Of a DNA stretch of 64,000 nucleotides, positions 35,384 to 44,908 are shown one piece after another. The stretch is from contig NC_014370.1 in assembly GCF_000144405.1 (NCBI RefSeq), positions 1,245,501 to 1,309,500 of the forward strand, written 5' to 3'. The DNA comes from Prevotella melaninogenica ATCC 25845 (GTDB lineage Bacteria > Bacteroidota > Bacteroidia > Bacteroidales > Bacteroidaceae). Positions within the stretch are counted from its first letter, which is position 1. Every line of letters begins with the position of its first letter. The position numbers and the translations under genes are program-made. The notes below the pieces were generated by a model. That model saw only the letters and a list, made by a program, of their open reading frames with translations, had not been told where the DNA came from and ran no database searches.

Positions 35384-35725
35384 ATGAAAATCAAACGTGC
35401 TTACGCGCCGGTTGAAGAAACCGACGGTTATCGAATTCTCGTTGACCGATTATGGCCGCGAGGTATCAGTAAAGAAAAGGCACAAATCGACCTTTGGTTG
35501 AAATCTGTTGCGCCAAGTAATGAACTGCGTAAGTGGTTCGGTCATGACCCCGAACGGTTTGCAGAGTTCTCTGAACGATATCGTGCAGAGTTAACTGCAA
35601 GTGGAGCCTTAGACGAACTGCGTGCCGTCCTCAAGGAACATCCTACCGCTACCCTACTCTTTGCGGCACATGATGAGGAACATAACAATGCGGTTGTATT
35701 ACAACACCTGCTTGAAAAGGAATAA
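35384..35725 (+). CDS. DUF488 family protein
   Basis: 113 residues covering the whole DUF488/YeaO-type family: an N-terminal KIKRAYAP, DGYRILVDRLWPRGISKEKA, the WFGHDPERFAEFSERYRAEL block and LLFAAHDEEHNNAVVL. The family is small and cytosolic, and its biochemical function is not established. It starts 4 bp after the hemerythrin-like gene's stop, so it belongs to the same stress operon. Followed by a strong terminator. Confidence 0.9.
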   Translation: MKIKRAYAPVEETDGYRILVDRLWPRGISKEKAQIDLWLKSVAPSNELRKWFGHDPERFAEFSERYRAELTASGALDELRAVLKEHPTATLLFAAHDEEHNNAVVLQHLLEKE

Positions 35726-35781
35726 TCCTTTATCCGTTTAAAACAGGAGGAGCAAAAGAAACAAAGTGAGAAAGTAAAACA

Positions 35782-35813
35782 AAAGGGGACAGACATCGAC
35801 GTCTGTCCCCTTT
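35782..35813 (+). terminator. terminator of hemerythrin-DUF488 operon
   Basis: AAAGGGGACAGAC pairs with GTCTGTCCCCTTT around a 6-nt loop, then CTTGTT. It is symmetrical enough to work for the opposite strand too. Confidence 0.85.
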
Positions 35814-35861
35814 CTTGTTGCTCTTTTCTGACACACACTCAAGGTATCAGAAACTGATTCC

Positions 35862-38710
35862 TTAACGCTTTAAGGTGAAAGACTTTACGCCTTTATCGGT
35901 GTTAAGCTTCAAGACAAATACCTTTGGCTGAACACCAGATAAGTCAATACGCTGCTGATAACCGCCTTGCTGCAAGAGACTACCGTCTGTTGAGAAAAGC
36001 TGATACGTCTGATACTTGCCGTTAATGGTCAGTTCTGAACCGCTAACAATTGGTAACAGTGCATCATCATCACCACCAGCAACATTGCTGATACCTGCAG
36101 TGATAGGTTGAGCAAGCAACTTCACGATGATAGGTTCTGCCCCACGTGTCTGGACAAGTAGTGCAGCAGCGTGCGTCTTTGAGTCATTACTTTTGAAGCC
36201 AACGGCAATCGAACCACCTTCGAGTGGCAACTTCTCATGTGAAAGTTTAAAATACTTCTTCTGAGCGGAAGGTGCCAAGGTAATTGTTACAGGTGCCGTT
36301 GTACGATCACTATATATATTAAGTGGCTGAGGTGTCATCTCTTGTCCTGGACGGAATACAAACTGAATGAAGTCATTGTCAACACTCAGTTCTGGAAGGT
36401 CAGTACGTCCGAAGGTTACATCATCAATCATAAAGTTCAGGGAAGTAGCATTACCCCCCACAGGACTATAGTAAGAAAAAGCCACATGGAACTTATCATC
36501 GATTGCAAGTCCTTCTACTTTAGAAAGGTCTATACGATAATCAAACCACATATCAGGCTCCAACTTAACCCCTGCTGGGACATATTGAGATATATCTAAG
36601 AAGTAAGGTGTAGCCTTACCATCCTTCTCTGTGATGATATAAAAGCCGAACAGTTCTTCGCCATTAGTAGTCTGATTACGATACATCAAACTGAATGTTA
36701 AATCCTTACTTTGTGCATTCTTATAAGATAGGGTTGGAGAAATAAGCCAGCTTTCATGCTCACGTCTATCCTCAACACCATATTTCAAGAAAGAAATCTG
36801 TGCTACCTCGTTCTCTACAACCGACTGATCAGCATTCTTCTGTTGCCATGCATAGAATGGACGTTCACCGCGTATAGTGAGATTCTGCCAACCTTTCAAG
36901 CCGAGAATACGTGTATGGCGTAAGTCTGAGAAAGTTTCATTAAGGACTGCTAAAGGTTTGCTATCCGCATCCTTCAGCATTGCTTCTTCAATCTTATCGA
37001 ATGTTTCTCGTTCATCTACTGTATTTGGACTGATCGTAACACGCTGCACTTCTAAACTCTCTGAAGATACAAAGCGTACGAGGGTAGGACGATGCGTACC
37101 CACAACATATTTACCATCTGCATCGCCTACAGTGAGTGATTTCCAGTGACCACCACCATCAATAGAATATTCAGCAGTACACTTTGCAGCACTACTTACT
37201 GGAGATAGCTGAAGTGTATTAACTCCATTGGCAACCAATTCATCATAGTAGAGTGTATCCTTTGCTGCCAACGTAACATTACTTTTACTATTCCATTTAC
37301 CATTAAGTTTCCAGTAACCTAAGTCAAACTTATGAAAACCCTTCCACGCATACCAGTAAAGCGACTGTCCATCGCACGATTATCCGTGAAATTCTCAACT
37401 AAATCAGCTGAAGTAGCAGCCTCAGAAACACCCTTAAGTTTGATAACCAACGTATCTGCCAAGACACTTGAAACCCTCAACTCTGCCTCATAGACTCCTG
37501 CTTTACGTGGTGCAAAGGTCACCTTTACAGGACGATGATAGAGTTTACCAGAACTTGTCGCATAGTAATACTGTCCCACATCAATGCGGAAAGGAGAATT
37601 TGCATCATGCTTCAGAGCAAGGTTAACATTCGTAATAACATCTTTTATATCAAAATCAAGTAACTGTTCGTCAGTCTTGTTAGGTGCTGCACTCATCTCA
37701 CGAACCTGTCCCGACTTAAGTTTTATCGTTGGAGTAGTACCTGCTTTCTTAAAATAACCAGTCAAATTGAGTGAACCACTGTTTTCAGCATCAGCACCAG
37801 AGAAGCGGAGTTTATAGGTATTACTACCCACATAAACGCCTGCTACCTGTGGCGTAATTGTCAGATTAGCTTTAATAGTACTATTCTTTGGTAATTTCTC
37901 AACATCTAACTTCATTACAGAAGAAGACTTAGTACCCCCGAAGTTTGGTGTCTGATCAGCACTAAGGTGCATTCCCTGTAAGGCGATTGGGAAGGTTGTA
38001 GCTTGTCCGACCTCACCCATCATCGTACGATACTGTGGAAGAATAGCTACGAGTGGAGTTTTATCCTTGTCTGATAAACGTAACACACTGAAGTCGTCCA
38101 TGCGTACCTGACTTCCTGGAGCTACCAAAAGAGCAAACTCTAACTTCACTGCACCAGCTGGACAAACCGTACGGAACTTCAAATCGCCATACGCTTTCAT
38201 ACGTCCAAAGTAGATATCAGGATTATTAATAAAGTCTTTTTCTGTAGAAACGAGTTCGTTACCAGCAGCATCCAACCAACGCAAAGCAAGACGGAATGGA
38301 CCTTCCCTGCGCTTGCTCTCTATCGTACTATAATGTACAAGACATTCTAACTCATCGCCTTGCACTACCTCCTTTCCTGTACGCTTAAGGTCAATCACCT
38401 GCTTAAGACATCCCTCTACATTAGCAGCAGTCTCAATACCAACACCGAAACCAGTATCACTACTGTATCGATCACCAGCCTTCAATTGAGTAACAGTTCC
38501 TGCAGTAACCCAATGCGTAGGCTTACCATCATTAAATGAATAGAAAAAAGGATCATCTAACAACTCTACCGTTGTCTGCTCAGTAGCAACTTCTCCCATA
38601 GGTTTAGCCACTCGAGGTGTTCCATTTTGCGCGTATGCCGTACTTGTAAAACTAACTAAACAAAGGCTTACAAATAGCTTTGCAGATAAGTAAAAATTCT
38701 TCATTGACAT
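35862..38710 (-). pseudogene. T9SS-type secreted protein split by a frameshift
   Basis: Two ORFs form one protein. The first (38710 to 37319) has a signal peptide (ends YAQNG), then beta-rich domains (EGCLKQVIDL, VRMDDFSVLRLSDKDK, FAPRKAGVYEAELRVSS), and ends in unrelated residues after FTDNRAMDSRF. The second is open without a start codon: its frame reads QSLYWYAWKGFHKFDLGYWK immediately before the TTG at 37271, and it ends with a type A sorting-like segment (QPKVFVLKLNTDKGVKSFTLKR). A jelly-roll-like region with MIDDVTF lies between. The span is 2849 nt (3n+2); adding one base gives about 949 residues. The break lies between 37319 and 37380. Confidence 0.75.
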
Positions 38711-38731
38711 CTAATTTTTGATTAACATACC

Positions 38732-38740
38732 GCAAATATA
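38732..38740 (-). promoter_or_regulatory. -7 box for split secreted protein gene
   Basis: Minus strand TATATTTGC, 21 bp before the ATG at 38710. The intact promoter argues for recent damage or an error in the reading frame. Confidence 0.7.
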
Positions 38741-38875
38741 GGAAATATTTACACACAAACAAAGTTTTATTACATTTTATTTTATTATCGATTAAAAATA
38801 ATATCAATCCAAACTAAAAGGTGTATAATCACCCATTAATTATAAGTAAAAGGTGGTTTTATTACGCTTATCAGC

Positions 38876-38901
38876 CCTATAAACCTAATTTGGCTTATAG
38901 G
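38876..38901 (+). promoter_or_regulatory. inverted repeat upstream of Hsp20 gene
   Basis: CCTATAA (38876-38882) and TTATAGG (38895-38901) with a 12-bp spacer. It overlaps a second dyad AATTTG...CAAATT (38887-38908). No TAnnTTTG box is present between here and the ATG. A possible operator or mRNA structure; weak evidence. Confidence 0.3.
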
Positions 38902-39014
38902 TCAAATTGTCAGAGGTAACAGACAAAATGTCACAAAAACTCTAATGGTATGCTCCTTGCATAATAGTCAGTACAAAACATAAACAAACAAATTAAAGAA
39001 AAGGAGATAAAATT

Positions 39015-39422
39015 ATGTATAGAAATTCATGGTTACCAGAGGTTTTCAATGACTTTTTGAACACTACAAATATGCCTAAGGCAAATCCAACAGCACCAGC
39101 TATCAACGTACTGGAGTCTGAAAAAGATTATATAGTAGAACTTGCAGCACCAGGTCTGAGTAAGGAGGACTTCGATGTTAATATCAACAGCGATGGCGAC
39201 TTGACTATCAAGATGGAAAAGAAAGCCGAGGAGAGCGAGCAAAAGGCTCATTACCTTCGTCGTGAGTTCGCATATAGCAAGTATGAGCAGACACTTATTC
39301 TGCCTGATGATGTTCAGAAGGAAAGTATTGCAGCACGTGTTGCAAATGGTGTACTCACCATTACCTTGCCTAAGATTAAGGTTGAAGAGCAGAAGGTTGC
39401 ACGCCAGATTACAGTGGGCTAA
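39015..39422 (+). CDS. Hsp20/alpha-crystallin family small heat-shock protein
   Basis: A 135-residue ATP-independent cytosolic chaperone. The alpha-crystallin domain (about 27-125) shows the family core: YIVELAAPGLSKEDFDVNI, LTIKMEK, LRREFAYSKYEQTLILPDDV and the GVLTITLPK signature with the C-terminal IxI-like IKVEEQKVARQITV. Length is normal. It is monocistronic with a strong terminator. The upstream DNA lacks a standard -7 box, which would fit stress-specific expression. Confidence 0.93.
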   Translation: MYRNSWLPEVFNDFLNTTNMPKANPTAPAINVLESEKDYIVELAAPGLSKEDFDVNINSDGDLTIKMEKKAEESEQKAHYLRREFAYSKYEQTLILPDDVQKESIAARVANGVLTITLPKIKVEEQKVARQITVG

Positions 39423-39510
39423 ACGCTCCACTACTCCCTGATGAAAGGTTTTTGTTCTGACGCTATAAGCTGAAGAACCTTGATAAAATGGATTAGTTAT
39501 TGGTGAATAT

Positions 39511-39544
39511 GCCCCCAGACAGAATATGTTTGGGGGCTTTTTTT
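39511..39544 (+). terminator. terminator of hsp20
   Basis: GCCCCCA pairs with TGGGGGC, followed by seven T. Confidence 0.9.
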
Positions 39545-39623
39545 GATTCTTCCGACAACTGTTAATTCCCTTACCATTCAATGTCTGTAAACTATTTTCA
39601 TGCAACTCAAAACCAAAACATGC

Positions 39624-39836
39624 TCTTTTAGCTTCTAAAAGGCGCTTAATTGACTTGCAAAAGGTGCCCTTTTAAGGGCCAACTAACGCCCTTTTGAAGT
39701 CCTATTAAGCACCTTTCACTTTACTACTTTGTAATTAATTGATTCCCTGTTAGTTACAAACTTGCCTTTTTCTCGTATTTTTGTCCTTATTTATAGCTGT
39801 TTTATTTGAAATTATGTAATGATTTTTCAAACCCTC
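39624..39836 (+). repeat. about 210-bp repeat element, copy A
   Basis: The core 39637-39716 folds on itself (AAAAGGCGCTTAAT with ATTAAGCACCTTT; GCAAAAGG with CCTTTTGAAG-type arms). It is homologous to the reverse complement of 46786-46998. The diverged right part shares TTTGTAAT..TTGATT and GTAATGATxTTTC blocks. Confidence 0.75.
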
Positions 39837-40051
39837 ACTTACGACTTTGATGGCTTAAAACAAAAAGGGTTTCTGTGTCGAAGGGTAATAACAAAATAGA
39901 TAGTTTGACAGTCATAGCTATATTTCTGTTTTATCCTTTAACTTTTGTTCTTTCGCTAAAGCTATATGAAAAACACCTATACTCGCTCTTGAAATAAGAA
40001 GACATACAACACTTTTTATAACAACAACTTGACAAGTTAGCAGATTATACG

Positions 40052-40060
40052 TATATTTGC
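40052..40060 (+). promoter_or_regulatory. promoter of DUF4846 lipoprotein
   Basis: TATATTTGC -7 box, with TTGACA at 40029-40034, 17 bp upstream. ATG is 34 bp downstream. Confidence 0.7.
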
Positions 40061-40094
40061 GACTGAAGACGATAATATTCATTTAAGGAAGACG

Positions 40095-40925
40095 ATGAAG
40101 ACAACGTATACTATCCCCATTATATTGTCTGCTTTCTTACTCTCATGTACAGGAAAGACTAACGGACAATCACAACAGTCAGTAGAGAATACTCTCACTG
40201 TTGAGCAAGCAGCCACTGCTAAAAAGCAACGTTTAGCATCTCCCCCTGGCTACAAAAAAGTAAAACTTACTGAGGGTACATTTGGTTCATTCCTACGAAA
40301 TTTACCACTTAAGCCTGTTGGAAGTGACTTACATTATTATAATGGTAGTATCAAACGGCGAAATTATGCTGGTGCGGTCGTAGACATTGACTTTGGTCAT
40401 GGAGAGGTAGAACAGTGTGCTGACGCTGTTATCTACCTCAGAGCCTTATGGCTTTGGCAAACAAAGCAGTATGACAAGATTCACTTCAACTTTACCAATG
40501 GCTTCAGAGCTGATTACGCTCGTTGGGCAAAAGGAGAGCGTATCCACATTGATAAGAAGACATGGCGGTGCTGGTATAGCAAGGACACTGCTGCAGATTA
40601 TTCTTATAAGACATTCCGTAAGTATTTAAATCTCGTCTTTACGTATGCAGGAACAGCCTCACTTGAAAAGGAGTTAACTACTATTACAGGCAAAGAATTG
40701 CAGGTTGGCGATGTGATTATCAACGGTGGTCATCCCGGACATACTGTCATTGTTGTAGACAAAGCAGTCAACAAGAAGGGAGAAGCCGTCTACCTGCTTG
40801 CACAAGGCTATACGCCAGCGCAAGAAATTGAGATTTTTAACCAGTGGTTCAGTATTAATCCACAGATCAAATACCTTGACACTCCAGACTGGTATTTCCG
40901 TGGTAACTATGCAAAACGATTTTAG
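40095..40925 (+). CDS. DUF4846 domain lipoprotein
   Basis: 276 residues. Signal peptide and lipobox (FLLSCTGK; Cys at 18). The rest matches DUF4846: RLASPPGYKKV, FGSFLRNLPLKP, HYYNGSIKRR, DIDFGHGEVEQCADAVIYLRALWLW, FNFTNGFRADYARWAKGERI, ELQVGDVIINGGHPGHTVIVVDKA and the end WYFRGNYAKRF. The GHPGHTVIVVD block with conserved Cys and His recalls NlpC/P60-like or cysteine-peptidase folds, but no activity is proven for the family. Monocistronic behind its own promoter. Confidence 0.88.
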   Translation: MKTTYTIPIILSAFLLSCTGKTNGQSQQSVENTLTVEQAATAKKQRLASPPGYKKVKLTEGTFGSFLRNLPLKPVGSDLHYYNGSIKRRNYAGAVVDIDFGHGEVEQCADAVIYLRALWLWQTKQYDKIHFNFTNGFRADYARWAKGERIHIDKKTWRCWYSKDTAADYSYKTFRKYLNLVFTYAGTASLEKELTTITGKELQVGDVIINGGHPGHTVIVVDKAVNKKGEAVYLLAQGYTPAQEIEIFNQWFSINPQIKYLDTPDWYFRGNYAKRF

Positions 40926-40958
40926 TTAGCCGTCAATTAGCCTTAGAATAGACAAGAA

Positions 40959-40990
40959 AAAAGCACTGTGAGTTCGGTCACAGTGCTTTT
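40959..40990. terminator. bidirectional terminator between DUF4846 and DUF5606 genes
   Basis: AAAAGCACTGTGA pairs perfectly with TCACAGTGCTTTT around a 6-nt loop. T-rich on both strands, so it can end both convergent operons. Confidence 0.9.
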
Positions 40991-41020
40991 ATTGTTTCGT
41001 TTTCTGACTTGAAAGTAATA

Positions 41021-41458
41021 TTACAATCTGTCATCAATGTTATCGCCCTCTGTTGGTTTCATATCCTCTTCAAAGTTGGTGATACCAGCCTTAACGAGAA
41101 TTTCATACCACTGAAGGAGCTTCTTGATGTCGCTTGTGTGTACACGATCACGGTCGAAGTCAGGAAGAACCTCTGCAAAGTAGTTCTGCAACTCCTTAGC
41201 TGAAGCCTTGCGCCAGTTCAGAGAAGCCACCTTGCCCTCTTCCTTGTCGCGCAACTTTGCCAAGACCTCACCCAATGGAACATCGTCAGAGTCAGTGAAC
41301 ATAGCAATATCAGCAAGACTCGTCACACGGTCTGTGCCGAATGCAGGCTGACGCTTGTGGCTCTCATCAAGCGACTCAACAATAAGATTCATTTTACCAC
41401 GGCTTACCAGCTTATAAAGACCTGGCTTACCTGCGATTGAAAGGATTGTCTGTAACAT
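41021..41458 (-). CDS. DUF5606 family protein
   Basis: 145 residues. It matches a Bacteroidetes-specific family: MLQTILSIAGKPGLYKLVSRGKMNLIVESLD, then VTSLADIAMFT and the helical C-terminal VHTSDIKKLLQWYEILV. Function is not known; RNA- or ribosome-linked roles have been guessed because of its neighbours. It is the last gene of the nusB-yajC-ybbR-coaE operon, 27 bp after coaE. Confidence 0.85.
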   Translation of the reverse strand: MLQTILSIAGKPGLYKLVSRGKMNLIVESLDESHKRQPAFGTDRVTSLADIAMFTDSDDVPLGEVLAKLRDKEEGKVASLNWRKASAKELQNYFAEVLPDFDRDRVHTSDIKKLLQWYEILVKAGITNFEEDMKPTEGDNIDDRL

Positions 41459-41485
41459 TTTAATCTATTCTTGTTTATAATTTAA

Positions 41486-42049
41486 TTATTCTGAAATAAC
41501 GGAAAGCAAGTGGTCTACCTGTGGAGCGAGAGGGCATATACCATCGTTGATGATTTCATAATCACTACGTCGTATCACTTCCTCTTGCGGTAGTTGACGT
41601 GCTATCCACTCAAGGGTCTTTTCCCTACTAATACTATCACGTGCCATCACACGACGAATACGTACTTCTTCTGGAGCCGTAACGCATACTACTTTATCAA
41701 TGTGGGTACGCTTATCAAAACCACTATCAAAGAGTATCGCACTTTCAAGCCACGATTGACCCGATTGCTCAAAATCATGAGCTACAGCTGGATGTATCAC
41801 GGCATTGACCGCCTGTACATGCGTCTCACTCTGTAAGAGATAGGCTGCAAGAATGGCTTTTTGCAAGACACCATCACGGAAGACATCCTCACCAACAAGT
41901 GCAGAAAGCTGTTGTTGTAGTGGTTGAGAGGTGCGCATCAATTCCTTTGCGTGCGCATCACAATCGTAAACAGAGAAACCTCGCTCCGCAAGAAGCTTAC
42001 AGACGTAAGACTTTCCGCTACCAATACCACCAGTCAACGCTACTATCAT
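41486..42049 (-). CDS. coaE: dephospho-CoA kinase
   Basis: A 187-residue P-loop kinase for the last step of coenzyme A synthesis (ATP + dephospho-CoA to CoA). Walker A is TGGIGSGKS at about 6-14; the DAHAKELM, HPAVAHDFEQ and SAILFDSGFDK blocks and the lid RVMARDSISREKTLEWIARQLP are all present. Its ATG overlaps the ybbR stop by 4 bp. Length is typical. Confidence 0.94.
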   Translation of the reverse strand: MIVALTGGIGSGKSYVCKLLAERGFSVYDCDAHAKELMRTSQPLQQQLSALVGEDVFRDGVLQKAILAAYLLQSETHVQAVNAVIHPAVAHDFEQSGQSWLESAILFDSGFDKRTHIDKVVCVTAPEEVRIRRVMARDSISREKTLEWIARQLPQEEVIRRSDYEIINDGICPLAPQVDHLLSVISE

Positions 42050-43059
42050 CGCTGCTCAATGAGATAATCAACCGTATTTACTTCTGGGTGAACGTTGCGT
42101 ACACCATTAGGAGAACTTATCACATAGATAGGACATTTCTCGCTATTATTTTTCTCTATATCTTCGTAGTTGACTACAACACGGAAGCCTACAGGGAGAA
42201 GTTCCTTTGTCTCCGCATTCTTTGGCATCGAACGCATACGATAGGCACCTACCACAAACTTCACTTTTATCTTGCTTGGGAAGGTACGCATCACTTTGTT
42301 GTCAGGCATATTGACAGCTTCAATTGGTACCTCAACTGTCTCCTCTGTAAGTACATCTGGATAGAGTTTCATCTTTACACTGGAAGGAACACACTTGGCA
42401 TTCGTAAACTTTCGAAGGTCTACAGTCAACTCCTTGACATCTGTGAAATTGGTAATATACTGTCGCTCTGTATAGACTGTTTGAATACTATCCAACACAT
42501 TACGCGCTGCATAAACTTGAACGCTATCTGGAGTAAAGTCTACACGAGCAAGATAATAATTATCACCAGGTGTTACTGTCCCCAAAAGGCGTACAGGTAC
42601 CTTTTTATGACGACCAAAGTTAAATGAGAAAGAGAACTTTCCTGCCTTGACAGAAGCTATCTTTGAACTCTTTGACAGTTGAAGATAAATCTGACGTTGA
42701 AGGTCTGCAATGGGTACATCTCCCTTACTTCGTCCGTCACTATGAACTTTGTAGTCGACATAGATAGGGCGGAATGTATCATCAAGACCATAATACGCAA
42801 TCATATATCCTTTGTCTCGCACAGTAAAACGGACAACAGAATCAAGGTCACTGGTAATAACCACATTACGAGGAACACCCGTCATGCGAAGTGGTATACT
42901 GAATTCACCCTCATAAGTTTCGTTCAGTGTCATTATCAACCAGAACCCTCCACTCAATACCAAGAAAAACAAAAAAATCAGAAACTCCTTGTTGAAGATC
43001 CTCAACAAGAAGTTCCTGAAGGTACTGAATGTATGAAGCGATTTGCCTGTTTTCATCAA
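42046..43059 (-). CDS. YbbR-like domain protein
   Basis: 337 residues. One N-terminal TM helix (EFLIFLFFLVLSGGFWLIMT) is followed by extracytoplasmic YbbR-like repeats (GVPRNVVITSDLDSVVRFTVRDKGY; VPVRLLGTVTPGDNYYLA; VEVPIEAVNMPDNKVMRTFPSKIKVKFVVG). In Firmicutes the family includes CdaR, a regulator of the c-di-AMP cyclase. No cyclase gene is next to it here, so the role is open. The position between yajC and coaE is the common Bacteroidetes arrangement. Confidence 0.88.
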   Translation of the reverse strand: MMKTGKSLHTFSTFRNFLLRIFNKEFLIFLFFLVLSGGFWLIMTLNETYEGEFSIPLRMTGVPRNVVITSDLDSVVRFTVRDKGYMIAYYGLDDTFRPIYVDYKVHSDGRSKGDVPIADLQRQIYLQLSKSSKIASVKAGKFSFSFNFGRHKKVPVRLLGTVTPGDNYYLARVDFTPDSVQVYAARNVLDSIQTVYTERQYITNFTDVKELTVDLRKFTNAKCVPSSVKMKLYPDVLTEETVEVPIEAVNMPDNKVMRTFPSKIKVKFVVGAYRMRSMPKNAETKELLPVGFRVVVNYEDIEKNNSEKCPIYVISSPNGVRNVHPEVNTVDYLIEQR

Positions 43060-43088
43060 ATGCTTTCCTTCTTTTCTATCAATAAGGT

Positions 43089-43418
43089 TTACTTAGTCTG
43101 ACCCTGCTGAGAAGCCTGTACGTTTGCGAATACGTAGTTCTTATCAACAGTGATAACAACACCACGTGCAATCTCAACTTCAACCTTATTGGTTGTCATA
43201 TCAATATGCTTTACTGTGCCATAGATTCCACCACCAGTCACAACAGAATCACCTGCTGAGAGAGCATTCTGGAAAGCACGAATCTCCTTCTGCTTCTTCT
43301 GCTGTGGACGAATCATGAAAAACCACATGATGGCGAAGATAGCTACCATCATGATAATCATAGGCATTGGGCTGCCTTGACCTGCAGCCTGTGCTGCGAG
43401 GATTAATGTTGTATTCAT
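43089..43418 (-). CDS. yajC: preprotein translocase subunit YajC
   Basis: A 109-residue small membrane protein associated with SecDF. One TM helix (PMIIMMVAIFAIMWFFM) is followed by the family motif RPQQKKQKEIRAFQNALSAGDSVVTGGGIYGTVKHID. Length is normal. It lies 150 bp after nusB and 29 bp before ybbR. Confidence 0.94.
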   Translation of the reverse strand: MNTTLILAAQAAGQGSPMPMIIMMVAIFAIMWFFMIRPQQKKQKEIRAFQNALSAGDSVVTGGGIYGTVKHIDMTTNKVEVEIARGVVITVDKNYVFANVQASQQGQTK

Positions 43419-43452
43419 TATTTATCAGTTATTATGTTCTTAATTTATGAGC

Positions 43453-43539
43453 GTGAAAAGGAGGCTATAGGCAAGCATAACGTCTGAAAGGCTTTCATAA
43501 ACACTCATCATTATTATGCTAAACAAGCCTCTTTCGTGA
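43453..43539 (-). other. hairpin in nusB-yajC spacer
   Basis: GTGAAAAGGAGGC and GCCTCTTTCGTGA form imperfect arms. Inner AAGCATAA and TTATGCT also pair. It could be an internal terminator or processing site separating nusB from the downstream genes. Confidence 0.45.
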
Positions 43540-43568
43540 AGATTCTTAAAAGTTTTCCGCCTATGTCT

Positions 43569-44645
43569 TTATTCCTTATTCTCCACCTGATCAGTTGCTT
43601 GCTGCTGACGATAAGCCACACGCTGAGCAGAAGTTTGCGCAATCGTTGGGCGACGTCCCTCACGACGTGGTGCTCTCTCCTCTTGACGATCATTGCGAGG
43701 ACGATGTTGACGAGGCTCAGGCATTGTCTTCATCATCTTACCAGTCTGTATGAGATGACGTGCAATCGTATCAAGCATACCATTGATATATCCACCACTT
43801 CGCGGTGTACTATACAATTTAGCCAAGTCAACATACTCGTTGATGGTCACCGTTACTGGGATATTAGGGAATGTAAGCATCTCAGCAATAGCTATCTGCA
43901 TGATGACAACATCCATATAAGCCAAGCGAGAGAAATCCCAGTTACGACTTGACTCACTCATATAACGCTGATAATCGTCTGCATTGAGGATAGTTGAACG
44001 GAAGAGTTTAAGTGCAAAGTCACGGTCCTCTTCGTCACGATATTCTGGCAGAAGTTCTTGATCAGCACCGTTAGCAGGGTCGAATCGTTTGATAGTCTTG
44101 ATAACGAAGGTATCAACAACCTCCTTATCATCATTCCAATAAAGACTCTTCTCCTCCAACACAGCGTCCAAATCAGGATTCTCCTGTATGAGAGAACGAT
44201 ATATCTTTCGCCACACCTCACGGTCTGTCTCGTACGAATCATCATCACTTGCCATGTACTCTTGGTAGATAGTGCTCTGTTCAATCTGATCACAGAGTTT
44301 ACGAACAGCCTCCATATCATCTTCCCAACGACGTTTTTGTGATTCCATGAAAAGATTAAGCTGCTTATTCTCTTCCAACTGAACAGCAAACTTATTGTTT
44401 ACAAAACGACTTGAGGGAGCCTCAGTCCCCTCACGGTTGGCACGATTTGCAGCTATCTCCACGCGATGGCGCTCCTCTTGCGTGACTGATACGATTAAGG
44501 CCAAGAGGTAATTGTAGAGGTCATACGCTTTCGCCAAGCTGAAAAGAAGTTCCTTCTCAGCATTGTCCATATTCCTGTTACCGTTCTGATAGTATGCATA
44601 GGTTAACTGGACAATCTTAATTCTTATTAATTCCCTATTGATCAT
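43569..44645 (-). CDS. nusB: transcription antitermination factor NusB (extended Bacteroidetes form)
   Basis: 358 residues from the ATG at 44645 (MINRELIRIKIVQLTYAYYQNG). Upstream codons to 44717 lie across the -7 box and are not translated. The C-terminal half has the NusB fold: VIMQIAIAEMLTFPNIPVTVTINEYVDLAKLYSTPRSGGYINGMLDTIARHL. An extra helical N-terminal region of about 180 residues and a basic Arg-rich tail (RQHRPRNDRQEERAPRREGRRP) make it about twice the E. coli length, which is the common state in Bacteroidetes. It helps assemble rrn antitermination complexes. First gene of its operon. Confidence 0.92.
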   Translation of the reverse strand: MINRELIRIKIVQLTYAYYQNGNRNMDNAEKELLFSLAKAYDLYNYLLALIVSVTQEERHRVEIAANRANREGTEAPSSRFVNNKFAVQLEENKQLNLFMESQKRRWEDDMEAVRKLCDQIEQSTIYQEYMASDDDSYETDREVWRKIYRSLIQENPDLDAVLEEKSLYWNDDKEVVDTFVIKTIKRFDPANGADQELLPEYRDEEDRDFALKLFRSTILNADDYQRYMSESSRNWDFSRLAYMDVVIMQIAIAEMLTFPNIPVTVTINEYVDLAKLYSTPRSGGYINGMLDTIARHLIQTGKMMKTMPEPRQHRPRNDRQEERAPRREGRRPTIAQTSAQRVAYRQQQATDQVENKE

Positions 44646-44689
44646 TGTCTTTTCTAAAAGATTGTGTTTCGTATTGAATACTTTATTTT

Positions 44690-44698
44690 GCAAATGTA
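44690..44698 (-). promoter_or_regulatory. -7 box for nusB operon
   Basis: Minus strand TACATTTGC, 44 bp before the ATG at 44645. Confidence 0.7.
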
Positions 44699-44781
44699 GG
44701 AAATTTCCTTCGTACATGCAAACATTAGTATCTTTTTCTATGTTTTTTTAGAGAATACTTGCTCAATCCATTGAAAAGAAG

Positions 44782-44790
44782 TAACTTTGC
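44782..44790 (+). promoter_or_regulatory. -7 box for rplY-pth-hslR
   Basis: TAACTTTGC, giving a leader of about 110 nt before the rplY ATG. I see no recognised structure in the leader. Confidence 0.7.
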
Positions 44791-44908
44791 AACGCTTTTT
44801 GCAAATTGAGGATTGAAAGTTGTGATATTCATTAGATTTCCAATTCCTTAGTCTCTCAGTGTGTGATGGCGAATTAAAGTTCATATTAATTTAGAGTAAC
44901 ACAGAATT

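Larger units (their letters stand above)
38711..39014. other. 304-bp divergent intergenic region
   Basis: It contains the promoter of the split gene (38732-38740) and the dyads and TGTCA motifs upstream of hsp20. No ORF. Confidence 0.5.
39423..40094. other. 672-bp intergenic region
   Basis: It holds the hsp20 terminator (39511-39544), repeat copy A (39624-39836) and the -7 box of the DUF4846 gene (40052-40060). The 39840-40040 stretch is A+T-rich with nothing recognised. Confidence 0.6.

Noticed and set aside
41899..42627. 242-residue plus-strand reading frame
   Set aside because: It is antisense to coaE and ybbR, both recognised. No start context or homology features.
44646..44717. Longer nusB N-terminus
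   Set aside because: Those codons lie across the TACATTTGC promoter box, so they would be upstream of the transcript.
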